Below are positions 46,199 to 55,564 of a DNA stretch of 64,000 nucleotides, in pieces. How positions within the stretch are numbered: position 1 is the first letter of the stretch; the number at the start of each line of letters is the position of its first letter. This stretch comes from MPNP01 sp965215545 (GTDB taxonomy: Bacteria > Pseudomonadota > Alphaproteobacteria > Rhodobacterales > Rhodobacteraceae): the NCBI GenBank assembly GCA_965215545.1, contig OZ244066.1, positions 682,001 through 746,000 of the forward strand. The letters are read 5' to 3'. The notes under the pieces were generated by a model that made no database searches, was not told the origin of the DNA, and was given only the letters and a program-made list of their open reading frames with translations. The position numbers were made by a program, and so were the translations under genes.

Positions 46199-47281
46199 TC
46201 AGGGGCATGGCTGACCCCAATCCGGGGACTGCATCTCGCGGAGGCGGGACGCGGTGCGCTCGAACTCGAAGGAACCGGTGCCCTCGATGTAGAGATGTTC
46301 GGGACGCTCGACGGCAGTGGCGATGAGATCGACATGGGCATCATAGAGGGCGTCGATGAGCATGACGAAGCGCCGGGCTTCATTGTAGTTGGAGCGGGAG
46401 AGCTGGGGGATGCCTTCGAGGATGAGCATGCGAATGTGGCTGGCGATGGCAAGGAAATCCGGCGGGCCCAGCGGCTGGCCACAGAGCTCCCAGAAGGAGG
46501 ACAGGAGAACCCCGTTGGCGAAGTTGGGCAAGACGATCTGGCGGGCATTGATTGCAAGCGTGAGGGTGGCACTTCTGCCGCCCGAGAGATCATCCCAGAT
46601 GGTGCGGACAGTGGCAGTGGCGACATCGGTGAGGGGATGGAAGTACTTGTGCTGGCCGGCGAGGCGCTGCTTGCGATAGTCCCGGTCACCCCCGAGGGCA
46701 TGGATCGTCAACCGCTCCCTGAGCATCCGGGCATAGGGTGTGAAGAGGTGGCGGTTGAGACCCTCCTTGCAGAGGTCGTCGGGATGACGATTGGACGTCG
46801 TCACAAGGAGAACATCGCGAGTCAGGAGCTGTTCGATGAGTCGGCCGACCACCACACCGTCGGCAATGTCACTGATCTGGAACTCATCGATGCAGAGGAG
46901 ATCGACCTCGGCGTCGAGGTCGTCGGCAACGGGGAGAATGGCATCCCGGACCTCGGTCTGGCGCGCAGTGTGCAGACGGGCATGGGCATCCTGCATGAAC
47001 TCGAGGAAATGCAGCCGCCGCTTGCGTTCCACCGGAGCTGCGGCAAAGAAGAGGTCCATGAGCATCGATTTGCCGCGCCCTACCCCACCCCAGATATAGA
47101 GACCCTTCGGGGCCGACTCGCCCCTGCTGCCAAGGAGACGGCCCAGAAGACCCGGTGCCGGGGCCCGTGCAGCAAGGGCGACATGGGTATCGGTGAGGAG
47201 GTCAACGAGCGCCGCCTGATCGGGATCCGGCTGCAAGTCGCCGTCAGCAAGCCTGGCTTCGTAGAGGGCCGGAAGGGACAT
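46199..47281 (-). CDS. zapE: ZapE/AFG1-like cell-division ATPase
   Basis: 360 residues from ATG 47281 (MSLPALYEARLADGDLQPDP). Walker A is WGGVGRGKSMLMDLFF, followed by HFLEFMQDAH, Walker B LLCIDEFQISDIADG, LLVTTSNRHPDDL and RNYxE-like SRSNYNEARRF. ZapE acts on the Z-ring in late division under stress. The length is normal. The upstream extension of the frame is not used. Confidence 0.94.
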   Translation of the reverse strand: MSLPALYEARLADGDLQPDPDQAALVDLLTDTHVALAARAPAPGLLGRLLGSRGESAPKGLYIWGGVGRGKSMLMDLFFAAAPVERKRRLHFLEFMQDAHARLHTARQTEVRDAILPVADDLDAEVDLLCIDEFQISDIADGVVVGRLIEQLLTRDVLLVTTSNRHPDDLCKEGLNRHLFTPYARMLRERLTIHALGGDRDYRKQRLAGQHKYFHPLTDVATATVRTIWDDLSGGRSATLTLAINARQIVLPNFANGVLLSSFWELCGQPLGPPDFLAIASHIRMLILEGIPQLSRSNYNEARRFVMLIDALYDAHVDLIATAVERPEHLYIEGTGSFEFERTASRLREMQSPDWGQPCP

Positions 47282-47423
47282 CAGCAGAGCCGGTCCGTTC
47301 GGGCCGCATCCGGGGCACAGATGGCGCGTGTCATCCCGCCTTGCAGGGGATTGAGGTGCAGCCACTGGCCTTTGCCTGGGATCGGGACAGGATGATGCAT
47401 AGACGGCAAGACCACTCAACCGG

Positions 47424-47665
47424 GGGAATGTCCCACTTGATGTCGAAACGTTTCAAAACCCAGGGTGGCATTGCTTCCACCCGAGATTGAGGGACCCGGC
47501 ATCACCTGTCGTTGGCAAGGAACCAAAGCCATGGCACGGTTTACCACATCCTCCAGCCCGTCTGCCACCTCATCCTGCCCTCGCGATGTGCACCAGGGAC
47601 ATCGCCAGGGGTTTGAGCCGGTCGGCATGACGGACGACATCAACGCCCCGACCCGGGATCGATAG
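47424..47665 (+). mobile_element. IS remnant: terminal repeat plus transposase start
   Basis: GGGAATGTCCCACTTGATG with CGAAACGTTTCAAA is an end of the 1494-bp IS family. It is followed by an N-terminal fragment MARFTTSSSPSATSSCPRDV that matches the one in the remnant at 11234-11721. It stops after about 45 codons. Confidence 0.7.
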
Positions 47666-48389
47666 CGTCTCGGTTCGAAAACAGACCTCTGTCATCCAGA
47701 CCGTATCTGCATGGATGGAATGAGGGCCACCCCACAATCGTCAGGCCCCATCATGGGGTCCTTGACTGCCTTCCCCAATAACATGAAATCGCGTGCCAGC
47801 ATGAAATCCTCGCAGATGAGGCCACCAGACTGACAATTGGTCCATGCCGTTCACTGGCCGCCAGCCAAGCCATCACTGTGCGCTGGTCATGTACGATCCT
47901 CGTGTCGGCCCTGCCCGACCTCTTTCCCGCAAATGCTTCCTGCCAGACGGCGATCCAGACGCGTCCGTCAGGACATCGGATCGCCGGTCAGGATATCAGC
48001 CGGACGGTGCCTGCGCTGACCGGCAACCGGTCCGACACCCACGCGGCGCGGTCGGTCGCGCCTTGGGTGCGGAGTCCGACGCGGGTCAGTTTGTCGTGCA
48101 GCCCACGCTCTGTCCCCAGGCGGCGTCCATGATATAACCGTAGCCGTTACCTCCGTCCCGCAGGGGCCGACCTGGATCTGCGCCGGGTGCCAGCATCGTC
48201 GGTGCACCAACTGTCGGCAGCCCGCGTTGTGTCGAGAACGGCGACATGGGGTGTGTTCTGCTTCAGGCTGCTGAACCCCCAGCCGCCACCGTTCAAGGAA
48301 TTTGAGGAAGTCGCAGCACCAAGGCTCTGTCCGATCCCCGGGGAGGGAGACAGCCGGATCTCCTGGCCACGCTGAACCAATTGGCCGGA
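47666..48389. other. Intergenic region, no gene supported
   Basis: About 720 bp between an IS remnant and a resolvase fragment. No frame carries a recognised domain. It probably contains the eroded front half of the resolvase gene. Confidence 0.5.
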
Positions 48390-48720
48390 TGGAAGTCTCG
48401 GTGGTCGCCCTGAACGGGCTGGCCCTCGAACTCGGCACCTCTCATGGCCGGGATTGCCCCAGTTCGAACAGGAGCTGATCAACGAACGGGTCAGGTCCGG
48501 ACTGGCGGCGGTCTGGGCCCAGGGCGTGTGCCCCGGTCGACACACAGGCTCCCCGGGTTCTCGAGGCCGGCGCGGGCGGACGCAGCTACAGATGGATCGC
48601 GCGCGATCTCGGGATCAGCAGGAACACTGTGCTGGCCATCGTCAATCGCCACCACACCAAGGCCGAGGCGGCGGATCCGACCCCATGCCGGAACCGGGCC
48701 CTCCAAGGACCCCCAAAGTG
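48390..48720 (+). pseudogene. Serine recombinase (resolvase/invertase) C-terminal fragment
   Basis: The frames read LALELGTSHGRDC, then PQFEQELINERVRSGLAAVW, then VLEAGAGGRSYRWIARDLGI and SRNTVLAIVNRHHTK. This is the long helix (EFER-x-LI-x-ERV) and the DNA-binding helix-turn-helix of Pin/Tn3-type serine recombinases. Two frame breaks are visible and the catalytic N-terminal domain is missing. Confidence 0.8.
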
Positions 48721-48854
48721 ATGGTCTGCCCGCAGCCGACCCGAAGCGGAGCAAAGCCGGATGCCGGCTCGGGCCGTTTCGCTGCCCCGCACGTTGTGGC
48801 ACTCTCCCTTGCACGTCAATTCGGCAGCCGCCCCGCCCATGCGAGAGGTCAGTC

Positions 48855-49395
48855 TCATTGTTTCAACCTGTCAAATTCTTCACAGGACCGGACCAGGGAT
48901 GGAGGAGCGGGCTGATCAAGCCGTTGATGCCCGCACATTTTTACCAACTTGTCCACATGTTGCTTGCAGTCGCGGGCACGGTCCAGAGAGGGAGTACCTC
49001 GACGGCTTTCGTCGACCTCCTGGCCATCAAGACAGGCAATCCACGATTCAATGTGCCAGGTCGGAACAAATATCGCCACCGCCTCGTCGCCATGGCGGAT
49101 CTCGACTTCATGCTTCCTGCATTCATCATCACGTTGCCGGAGTCGTTTCACGACCCCCCTGGCTGTCACCGTCGATCATGACCGCAAGGCCACATCGAAC
49201 CCTGTGTCTGCGGGTTCGATATGCTTCCAGTTCCTTGGGGAAATTGCGTCGGACATGCTGTTCGCCCGACATGTTGGGAAAGGGAAGGACCCGGATCCTG
49301 CGTTTGTTCCAGCCCATCGCAGAAAAGAATCGTCCCATGAAAGCTGATTGCTGCTTGTCCTCGCAGAGCAGGACCAGTTCCGCACTTCGTTTCAC
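48855..49395 (-). pseudogene. TOPRIM-like protein, frameshifted at a G6 run
   Basis: Starts MKRSAELVLLCEDKQQSAFM, where CED could be the TOPRIM glutamate, and reaches LAVMIDGDSQG, a DxD pair. After a run of six G (C6 at 49154-49159) the frame ends early. Removing one G restores VVKRLRQRDDECRKHEVEIR, then IFVPTWHIESWIACLDGQEV. The restored product is about 180 residues. The start overlaps the ATPase stop (ATGA), so the two genes form one unit, as in OLD-type and other ATPase-nuclease defence pairs. Confidence 0.7.
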
Positions 49396-50532
49396 GCTTC
49401 CCAGCCTCTCGCCAGAATTTCAGACAATCTCAAACCTGTCCTGCTGTCATTCGTCGTGTCGCTGCGTGAAATTTCCGAGAGATGCTTGATCCTGGTGGCA
49501 CCGGATTGTTCACGAAGCAGGCAGAGACCATGATCAGTACCAAGAAAGTCAATAATTTCTGGATGGTGCGTACAAATGACTGCTTGCGGGATCGATTCTC
49601 CACATCGTTCATCCAGCGCCATCAGCCAGGGCTGGATTTCTGCCAGCGCGACATAATTTTCAGGTTCGTCAAGAAACAGTGCGTGTCCGAACTCTGATTC
49701 GGATGACCTGCAGATCAATGCATACAGCGCAATCAGTGCCCTCTGCCCATCCGAGAGCGCATCCAGTGCCAGTTCATACCGATTGTTGGCATCCCCAAAC
49801 CGCACCATCAGTGCCCGCTTGTTCCGTCCTGTTTGTTGAAGCCGGATCTGGTCCAGACCATCAATGACATTCATGATCGCCGTTTTGAACGCTTCGACCT
49901 TGCCCGGATCTTCAAGTTGAACATGCTGGAACCACGAGCTGAAATTGCCGATGTCCCTGTCAGGCATGATCTCGGGTTGACTGGTTTCATGCTCAAAGCT
50001 GGCAGGGTTCAGACTGCAGACAATCATGTTTCTGATAGCCCCGAGAAACCCAGACAGACGTTTGTTGTCATTGCGCTCGGGCACCCGGGCCATCGCGGAA
50101 TCCGACCAATCGGCAGAGTAAACCGGCCCAGCAGAGTGGTCATCGCGAAACAGCCTGACATCACCTCTTTCGAACTGAAAGAGTGGATTTTTTCCCCCTG
50201 CCAGTCAACGATTCATGCGAGATGCGGGCCGGGTTTCTTTGCGGACTGTGTTCAACTTGCAGCCGATAGCACAATTCGTCACCACGAAGATCAGCATGGA
50301 GCTCAATGGTCTGGACATCTGTTTTCTGCCAGGCCGTCTTGCTGCTGGCAGGAAACATCCCCGGGTCCGAGACCCTGGCCCGACCCGTCAGCAATTCGCG
50401 AAGAGAGTGCATGATATCCAGCACCGATGTCTTGCCGGCCCCATTGTACCCTGCCAGCAATGTCATCTCCTGGAGATCAAGGGTGAAATTGACAAAGCAC
50501 CTGTAGTTGTCCACGAAAAGTCGCTTGAACAC
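49392..50532 (-). pseudogene. AAA/SMC-like ATPase of a defence-type pair, frameshifted
   Basis: From GTG 50532 the protein begins VFKRLFVDNYRCFVNFTLDL with Walker A LAGYNGAGKTSVLD. A run of G5A6 (T6C5 at 50188-50198) shifts the frame and stops the first part. One base less gives continuity into NPLFQFERGDVRLFRDD and on to the signature ALDALSDGQRALIALYAL and Walker B HALFLDEPENYVAL with the D-loop and ICTHHPEII. Full length would be about 380 residues. Such ABC-type ATPases pair with TOPRIM nucleases in phage defence (OLD, PARIS and similar). Confidence 0.8.
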
Positions 50533-50870
50533 CGTATTGCCCCAGTGGTTGGTCCGATGAATGCAATCGGTCCATCGCCTGACCTCCGTACGAGATCCGG
50601 TCATGTCGATCATGCTCCCGCCATGAAGCACCTGATATCCTTGCTTCCACGCGGTGACAAGGTTGCAGACGCTGGAAAAACCAGCTGCAGGCAGACGACG
50701 GCTGTGTACAGAAGACCACTCCAAGCCCGTCTGACAAGACACACATCATGACAGGTCGGCCTCTTTCCTGTCCTTCAATTGCACCAGGATTTGTAACTGT
50801 TCAGGTTCCTGAACAGTTACAGAGTCTGAAAGAATTGATGGTTTGGGGTAATCATCATTCTTGGCAGGGT
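50533..50870. other. Intergenic region with a 28-bp perfect dyad
   Basis: No gene is supported. It contains the dyad at 50793-50820. Confidence 0.5.
50793..50820. repeat. Perfect dyad, 13-bp arms
   Basis: The arms GTAACTGTTCAGG and CCTGAACAGTTAC are separated by TT. It resembles the dyad beside the porin recombinase in its AACTGTT...AACAGTT core. It may be an operator, a hairpin or a recombination site. Confidence 0.65.
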
Positions 50871-50899
50871 TTGCTTAAGAATGGCACGGGGTATATAAT
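50871..50899 (+). promoter_or_regulatory. Sigma-70-type promoter of the GIY-YIG gene
   Basis: -35 TTGCTT, 17-bp spacer, -10 TATAAT. Between it and the gene, at about 50925-50955, lies an inverted repeat GGTCAGAC / GTCTGACC. Confidence 0.65.
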
Positions 50900-50984
50900 C
50901 GCCTTCCCAAGACCCCAGAGTAAAGGTCAGACCTGAATTAATCAGTGTCTGACCTGATCGGGGGCCTGACTGAAGGAGAGTCCA

Positions 50985-51539
50985 ATGCAGAAAACCGGTC
51001 CGGCGGGATTGTTTGACCAGTTGCAGGCGAGCCGCGCCTCTCACGGTCGCAACGCGCCAGTCGTGGGTCCCGGGGTCTATGCGCTCTTTGCCCACAGGCC
51101 ACACTGCTTGCCCGGACTCGGGCTTCCCGAGACCGGACTGGTTTACATCGGCCAATCGGGACGGATAAGCGGTCGGGATCATTTCACCATGAAGACCGGC
51201 GGGTTCAGCACGCTGCGCCGGAGTCTGGGAGCAATCCTTAAGGACTCGCTCCGCCTGACAGCTGTGCCGCGTGGTTTGGGCGCAGCGAAATCCAATGTCA
51301 CAAACTATCGCTTCACTGACAGTGGTGAGCAGCGATTGAGCGAATGGATGGCGGCCAATCTTGACCTTGCGGCTCTGGCAGACTCAAAGCCCAAGGCGCT
51401 GGAAAAACAACTGATCCGGCATTGCGAACCGCCCCTCTGCCTGCGTGGCTGGCCCAACCCACAAGCCCAGAAGATCAGGCATCTCCGGCACCTGTGTCGA
51501 GACGAAGCGGCGCGGTCCCCCATCAGAAGGATGGACTGA
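50985..51539 (+). CDS. GIY-YIG nuclease-fold protein
   Basis: 184 residues, preceded by AAGGAGAG. GVYALFAHRPHCLPGLGLPE leads to LVYIGQSGRISGRDHF, the GVY...VYIG version of the GIY-YIG motif with a downstream arginine. EKQLIRHCEPPLCLRGWPN includes the likely catalytic glutamate of the fold. It is small and single-domain, as in proteins linked to mobile DNA or defence islands. A predicted promoter lies just upstream. The last codons approach an IS end. Confidence 0.8.
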   Translation: MQKTGPAGLFDQLQASRASHGRNAPVVGPGVYALFAHRPHCLPGLGLPETGLVYIGQSGRISGRDHFTMKTGGFSTLRRSLGAILKDSLRLTAVPRGLGAAKSNVTNYRFTDSGEQRLSEWMAANLDLAALADSKPKALEKQLIRHCEPPLCLRGWPNPQAQKIRHLRHLCRDEAARSPIRRMD

Positions 51540-51627
51540 TCCAGAGGCGACTGCTCTGGACGCAATCGCAAAACGGCCACAACGCTGCCAACCGGACCCG
51601 GTCGGGGAGGCCTCGGAAACTTCATGA

Positions 51628-51676
51628 CCTGCAGCGCTGCTCTGATGCGTTTCAACAGACTTCGGGACAATCCCCA
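51628..51676 (+). mobile_element. Solo IS end related to the 1494-bp IS
   Basis: CTGATGCGTTTCAACAGACT and GGGACAATCCCC correspond to the C-terminal-side terminal repeat of copies A and B. It is the same end found at 551-597 and 63403-63446. Confidence 0.6.
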
Positions 51677-51737
51677 CGGTGCGTATTCTTGACAACTGCG
51701 CTGCAATTCATAGGCATGGGTTATCTATGATCGAGTT

Positions 51738-52160
51738 ATGCGCTTCGAGATTGGAGAGAAGGTCCTGAAGATGATTGAGCAACACAGCAGGTGGACTTTC
51801 AGGGATATTCCGTTCGCCAATGGTCTGACTGTAATCCTTGTTATCCTCAGTCTCTGGCACTTCAGCAACGGTACCAATACGAGGGTCGAGTCCGTGAACG
51901 AGAGGATTGACGGTACCAACACGCGGCTTGATGAGACCAACAAAAGGATCGATGAGACCAACACGCGGCTTGATGAGACCAACAAAAGGATCGATGAGAC
52001 CAACACGCGGCTTGATGTCGCTCTCATGCGATTGACCGAGTTGACCGGCATTCAACAAGAGACTCGGTCTTCATTGAAAAAGTACCAGAATGACCTTGAT
52101 GAGGTCGTCAAGAGGCAGGGTCGTCTTGAAACCGAAATTCAATTGATCAGTGGTGAGTAG
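51738..52160 (+). CDS. Membrane-anchored coiled-coil protein with 14-residue repeats
   Basis: 140 residues. There is a short amphipathic start, one membrane segment NGLTVILVILSLWHF (about 29-43), then NTRVESVNERIDG and alternating DETNTRL / DETNKRI heptads. They are encoded by tandem near-identical 42-bp units at about 51926-52015. A second coil follows (LKKYQNDLDEVVKRQGRLET). The function is unknown. The layout (anchor plus heptad coil) is the mirror image of the triplicated gene at 26574-27491. Confidence 0.75.
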   Translation: MRFEIGEKVLKMIEQHSRWTFRDIPFANGLTVILVILSLWHFSNGTNTRVESVNERIDGTNTRLDETNKRIDETNTRLDETNKRIDETNTRLDVALMRLTELTGIQQETRSSLKKYQNDLDEVVKRQGRLETEIQLISGE

Positions 52161-52184
52161 TCAAGTTCGGCCCGACGATGATTT

Positions 52185-52214
52185 TTGTTGTTCGGCTGGA
52201 GTTGGGCATATAAT
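52185..52214 (+). promoter_or_regulatory. Putative promoter of the MFS gene
   Basis: -35-like TTGTTG, 18-bp spacer, -10 TATAAT. ATATAATCGCC is shared with the promoter at 50894. Confidence 0.5.
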
Positions 52215-52267
52215 CGCCAGATCAAGTGGGATATCCCCACGAGTTTGACAGGCTCTGTGGACCCTTG

Positions 52268-53521
52268 ATGATGCACGCCAGGGCCAACCCCCAGCTGATC
52301 ACGCCCGTCCTGATCGCAGGTTGCATCATCATCTGCATCAGTTTCGCAATCCGGGCGAGTTTCGGGGTCTTCCAGATCCCGATTGCCAACGAGTTCGGCT
52401 GGGCCCGGACCGAGTTCTCCATGGCGATTGCCATCCAGAACCTTGCCTGGGGCATCGGCCAGCCAATCTTCGGGGCCCTGGCCGAAAAGATCGGCGATCG
52501 GGTTGCCATCGTGTTCGGTGCCCTTCTCTATGCCCTCGGTCTTGTCTTCTCGGCAGTCGCCACCATGCCGCTTGTCCACAATGTGCTGGAGTTCATCATT
52601 GGCTTTGGCATCGCCGGTACGGGCTTTGGTGTGGTTCTTGCGGTGGTCGGACGGGCAGCCAGTGATGAGCACCGCTCCATGGCCCTCGGCATTGCGACTG
52701 CGGCGGGATCCGGTGGCCAGGTCATCGGGGCGCCAGCCGCCGAATTTCTCATGCGCATCATGCCCTGGCAGTCGGTCTTCCTGGTCTTTGCCCTCACGAT
52801 CCTCGCCGTGCTGCTGACCCTGCCGATGTTCCGGACGCCGCGACTGGCCTCGCGCCAGACCCTGGAAGAGAGTCTTGCCGGCACCCTCACCCGGGCCTTT
52901 GCCGATCCCTCCTACATCCTCATCTTCGCCGGCTTCTTCTCCTGCGGGTACCAGCTGGCCCTCATCACCGCCCATTTCCCGGCCTTCGTGACCGAATTCT
53001 GCAGCTCGATCTCACCCACCGGCCTCCTCCATGCCCTCGGCTTCAACTCCACCGCCGCCCTCGGGGCACTGGCCATCTCGATCATCGGTCTTGCCAACAT
53101 CATCGGCACCCTGCTGGCGGGCCATCTCGGCAAGTTCTACTCGCGCAAGTATCTCCTCGCCTCGATCTATGCTCTCCGGACCGTCTCGACGCTCATCTTC
53201 GTCATGCTGCCCATCACCCCGACCAGCGTCCTGCTCTTCTCGGTCGCCATGGGAGTCCTCTGGCTGGCCACCGTTCCCCTCACCAGCGGTCTTGTCGCCC
53301 ACATCTATGGCCTCAAATACATGGGGACCCTCTACGGCATCGTCTTCTTTTCTCACCAGGTCGGTGGCTTCCTCGGGGTCTGGCTCGGCGGCACCCTCTA
53401 TGACCTCTATGGCAACTACGATATGGTCTGGTGGATCGGCATTGCCGTGGCCACCTTCTCGGCCCTCGTCCATCTCCCCATCAATGAACAACCCCTGACC
53501 CAGCGATCCGCCCCCGCCTGA
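52268..53521 (+). CDS. Major facilitator superfamily transporter
   Basis: About 417 residues with twelve hydrophobic segments. VLIAGCIIICISFAIRASFG begins helix 1, FGALAEKIGDRVAI is the MFS loop 2-3 motif, and a second half starts near SYILIFAGFFSCGYQ. The overall pattern (ASFGVFQIPIANEFGWART) is like the oxalate/formate and monocarboxylate transporter group. The substrate is not deducible. Two adjacent ATG codons (52268, 52271) are possible starts. It stands alone with its own predicted promoter. Confidence 0.9.
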   Translation: MMHARANPQLITPVLIAGCIIICISFAIRASFGVFQIPIANEFGWARTEFSMAIAIQNLAWGIGQPIFGALAEKIGDRVAIVFGALLYALGLVFSAVATMPLVHNVLEFIIGFGIAGTGFGVVLAVVGRAASDEHRSMALGIATAAGSGGQVIGAPAAEFLMRIMPWQSVFLVFALTILAVLLTLPMFRTPRLASRQTLEESLAGTLTRAFADPSYILIFAGFFSCGYQLALITAHFPAFVTEFCSSISPTGLLHALGFNSTAALGALAISIIGLANIIGTLLAGHLGKFYSRKYLLASIYALRTVSTLIFVMLPITPTSVLLFSVAMGVLWLATVPLTSGLVAHIYGLKYMGTLYGIVFFSHQVGGFLGVWLGGTLYDLYGNYDMVWWIGIAVATFSALVHLPINEQPLTQRSAPA

Positions 53522-54166
53522 CGGTCCAGCCGGCATCCTTGGTGGCACCGTGTCCGTGGACGGGAGCGCTGGCTGGCATGGTTGTGGTCCCGGGTGCATC
53601 GGAGGCTGTTGCGCAATGCTCAGGATGCATGGGTCCAGGATGGGATGGATCGACCAGGCCCCACCATGGAGACCGGCCGTTCCCGGGTTGCAGCACCGGG
53701 CGACCATCACCTTCACATTCAGCCCCTCGATCGGGGGCTTGCACAGGCATCCACGGTCAGGCTGTGGGTCACAGGACCCGCGGCAGGGCAGGCAGTCAGA
53801 TCCTGCGAGCGCCAATCTGGCCATGGTATCGAGGCTGGCGCGGGTCGCGATGCCGACGGCATCACACTCCGGATCGGCATGACCGACAGGGAGATGCTGG
53901 ACTGAATCCGGGATCCTCATGGCAGTTTCGGATCGGTACCTGTGTGGATAAGGATGGGATCGCCCGGTCAATGGCGGGCTCAGGGTCGGTTTTGAGGCGA
54001 GGACAGATCGCGGCGATGGCGTGCCGGTGCAAGTCGGGAGATGCGGCTATGGGTCCGGGTTGGCGGGGATGTTGACATCCCTGGTCTGACGATGAATTGA
54101 CCCACCGGGAGGCGTGTGCCTGTCGCGTGACCCGACGGTCATGGGTGTGGGGAGCAGGATGGTCAT
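53522..54166. other. Intergenic region, no gene supported
   Basis: About 645 bp. The open frames have no recognised domains and no ribosome sites. It should contain the promoter of the AMP-ligase gene. Confidence 0.5.
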
Positions 54167-55552
54167 ATGAACGGATCCGGTGCACCCCTGACCTGCAATG
54201 ATACCGGGGATGGGAGGGCCCTGACGGACGCTGACATGAGAGGGGCTGGCTTCCATCGGGATGGACGGACGGTGATCAGACCGGGCTGGCACGGGGGTGC
54301 GGGTGCGGGTGATGGTCGGATCCCTGCCAAGGGTGCTGAAGCGCCGGAGGCGATCGTTGCGATCGCCGCTGGGGGCAGTGATGTCGAAATGGTGGGCGCG
54401 ATCGCCCTGGCCATTGAGCGGGGGCAGCCATTCTTCCTTGACCCGGGAGGCAGGAAGAGCGGTGAGGTCGCGGCAACTCAGGGCCGGAAGCTGGAGGTAT
54501 CGGCTGGCCTGGTGGGTCTGGACAGTTTCGCCTGCCCGGTTTTCGGGGTGCTCTCGGGCGGGACCACCGGGACCCCGAAACGGATCCTGCGCAGTCAGGC
54601 ATCCTGGATGGAGAGTTTCCGGTATCATGGCCAGCGGTGGGGCCTCTCGCACCGGGACACCTATGGTATCCTCGGTGCCGTGGCGCATTCTTGGGCACTC
54701 TATGGTGTCCTTGAAGGTCTGCATTTCGGGGCGGATCTCCAGCTGATGGCTGCTCTGGGACCCCGGCAGCAGGTCGACCGGATCAGGATGGGCACCATCA
54801 CCGTCCTGAATGCCACCCCGGCGCAACTGCGGCGGCTTGTGCGGGCGACTGACCGCCCCATGACCAGTGCAATCCGCCTGATTGCGGTCTGTGGTGCCCG
54901 GCTGGAGCCGGCATTGGCTGCAGCGACCCGGGAGACCTTCCCGGGAGCGAACCTTGTGGAATTCTATGGAACATCGGAGACGAGTTTCATCTCGGTGCGC
55001 GTGGTCGGGGCGTGTCCCGGTGCCAGAGCCGGAACGCCCTACCCCGGCGTTGCCCTCAGGATCAGCGGGGCCGCGGGCGAGATCCGGGTCAGGAGTCCCT
55101 TGCTGGCCCTTGGGGAAATTGTCGATGGCCATGATGGCGGGGAGAAGAGATTCCCGACGCCTGCTGTGCGGTTGCTGGCCACGGACAGGGATGGATTTCT
55201 GGCCACGGGCGAGTGCGGTCACCTCGATGAGGCCGGACATCTTGTGGTCGAGGGGCGCCTCGATCGGCGCTACACGGTCGCCGATATGAACGTGGATCCG
55301 GAAGCCATTGAAACCCTGTTGATGGATATGGATGGAGTCCGGGCGGCCTGCGTCTATCCGGTGGCTGATCTGGCCCGGGGATCTGTCAGCCATGCCGACG
55401 TGCTGATTGGTACAGGGGACGATGCGACCCGGATCCAGGCAGCCTGTCGCCGGGAACTCGGATCTCTCATCGCCCCGCGCCGGTATCGGATCTTCACCGA
55501 TGCACGGCAGTATCGGCAAGCCGGTCATGCCCACCCCGGCCCGAAGTCCTGA
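54167..55552 (+). CDS. AMP-dependent acyl-CoA synthetase/ligase
   Basis: 461-residue ANL-superfamily enzyme. FGVLSGGTTGTPKRIL is the P-loop (A3), NLVEFYGTSETSFIS the A5 motif, and DGFLATGECGHLDEAG then EGRLDRRYTV the A7/A8 hinge. It would activate a carboxylic acid as acyl-AMP and then acyl-CoA. It is shorter than typical family members. The C-terminal A10 lysine motif (PxTxxGK) is not visible; the end reads DARQYRQAGHAHPG. The thiolase gene starts 12 nt downstream, so an acyl-chain pathway is likely. Confidence 0.85.
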   Translation: MNGSGAPLTCNDTGDGRALTDADMRGAGFHRDGRTVIRPGWHGGAGAGDGRIPAKGAEAPEAIVAIAAGGSDVEMVGAIALAIERGQPFFLDPGGRKSGEVAATQGRKLEVSAGLVGLDSFACPVFGVLSGGTTGTPKRILRSQASWMESFRYHGQRWGLSHRDTYGILGAVAHSWALYGVLEGLHFGADLQLMAALGPRQQVDRIRMGTITVLNATPAQLRRLVRATDRPMTSAIRLIAVCGARLEPALAAATRETFPGANLVEFYGTSETSFISVRVVGACPGARAGTPYPGVALRISGAAGEIRVRSPLLALGEIVDGHDGGEKRFPTPAVRLLATDRDGFLATGECGHLDEAGHLVVEGRLDRRYTVADMNVDPEAIETLLMDMDGVRAACVYPVADLARGSVSHADVLIGTGDDATRIQAACRRELGSLIAPRRYRIFTDARQYRQAGHAHPGPKS

Positions 55553-55564
55553 CCCGGCCCGACC

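Noticed and set aside
47844..48550. Several 100-150-codon frames on both strands
   Set aside because: They overlap the eroded serine recombinase and have no consistent family match of their own.
50188..50198. Programmed -1 frameshift at A6 in the ATPase gene
   Set aside because: The downstream frame is +1 relative to the upstream one, so a dnaX-type -1 slip at the A run would not restore it.
53539..54075. 178-codon plus-strand frame before the AMP-ligase gene
   Set aside because: No ribosome site, no domain, and overlapping long frames on several phases suggest GC-driven openness.
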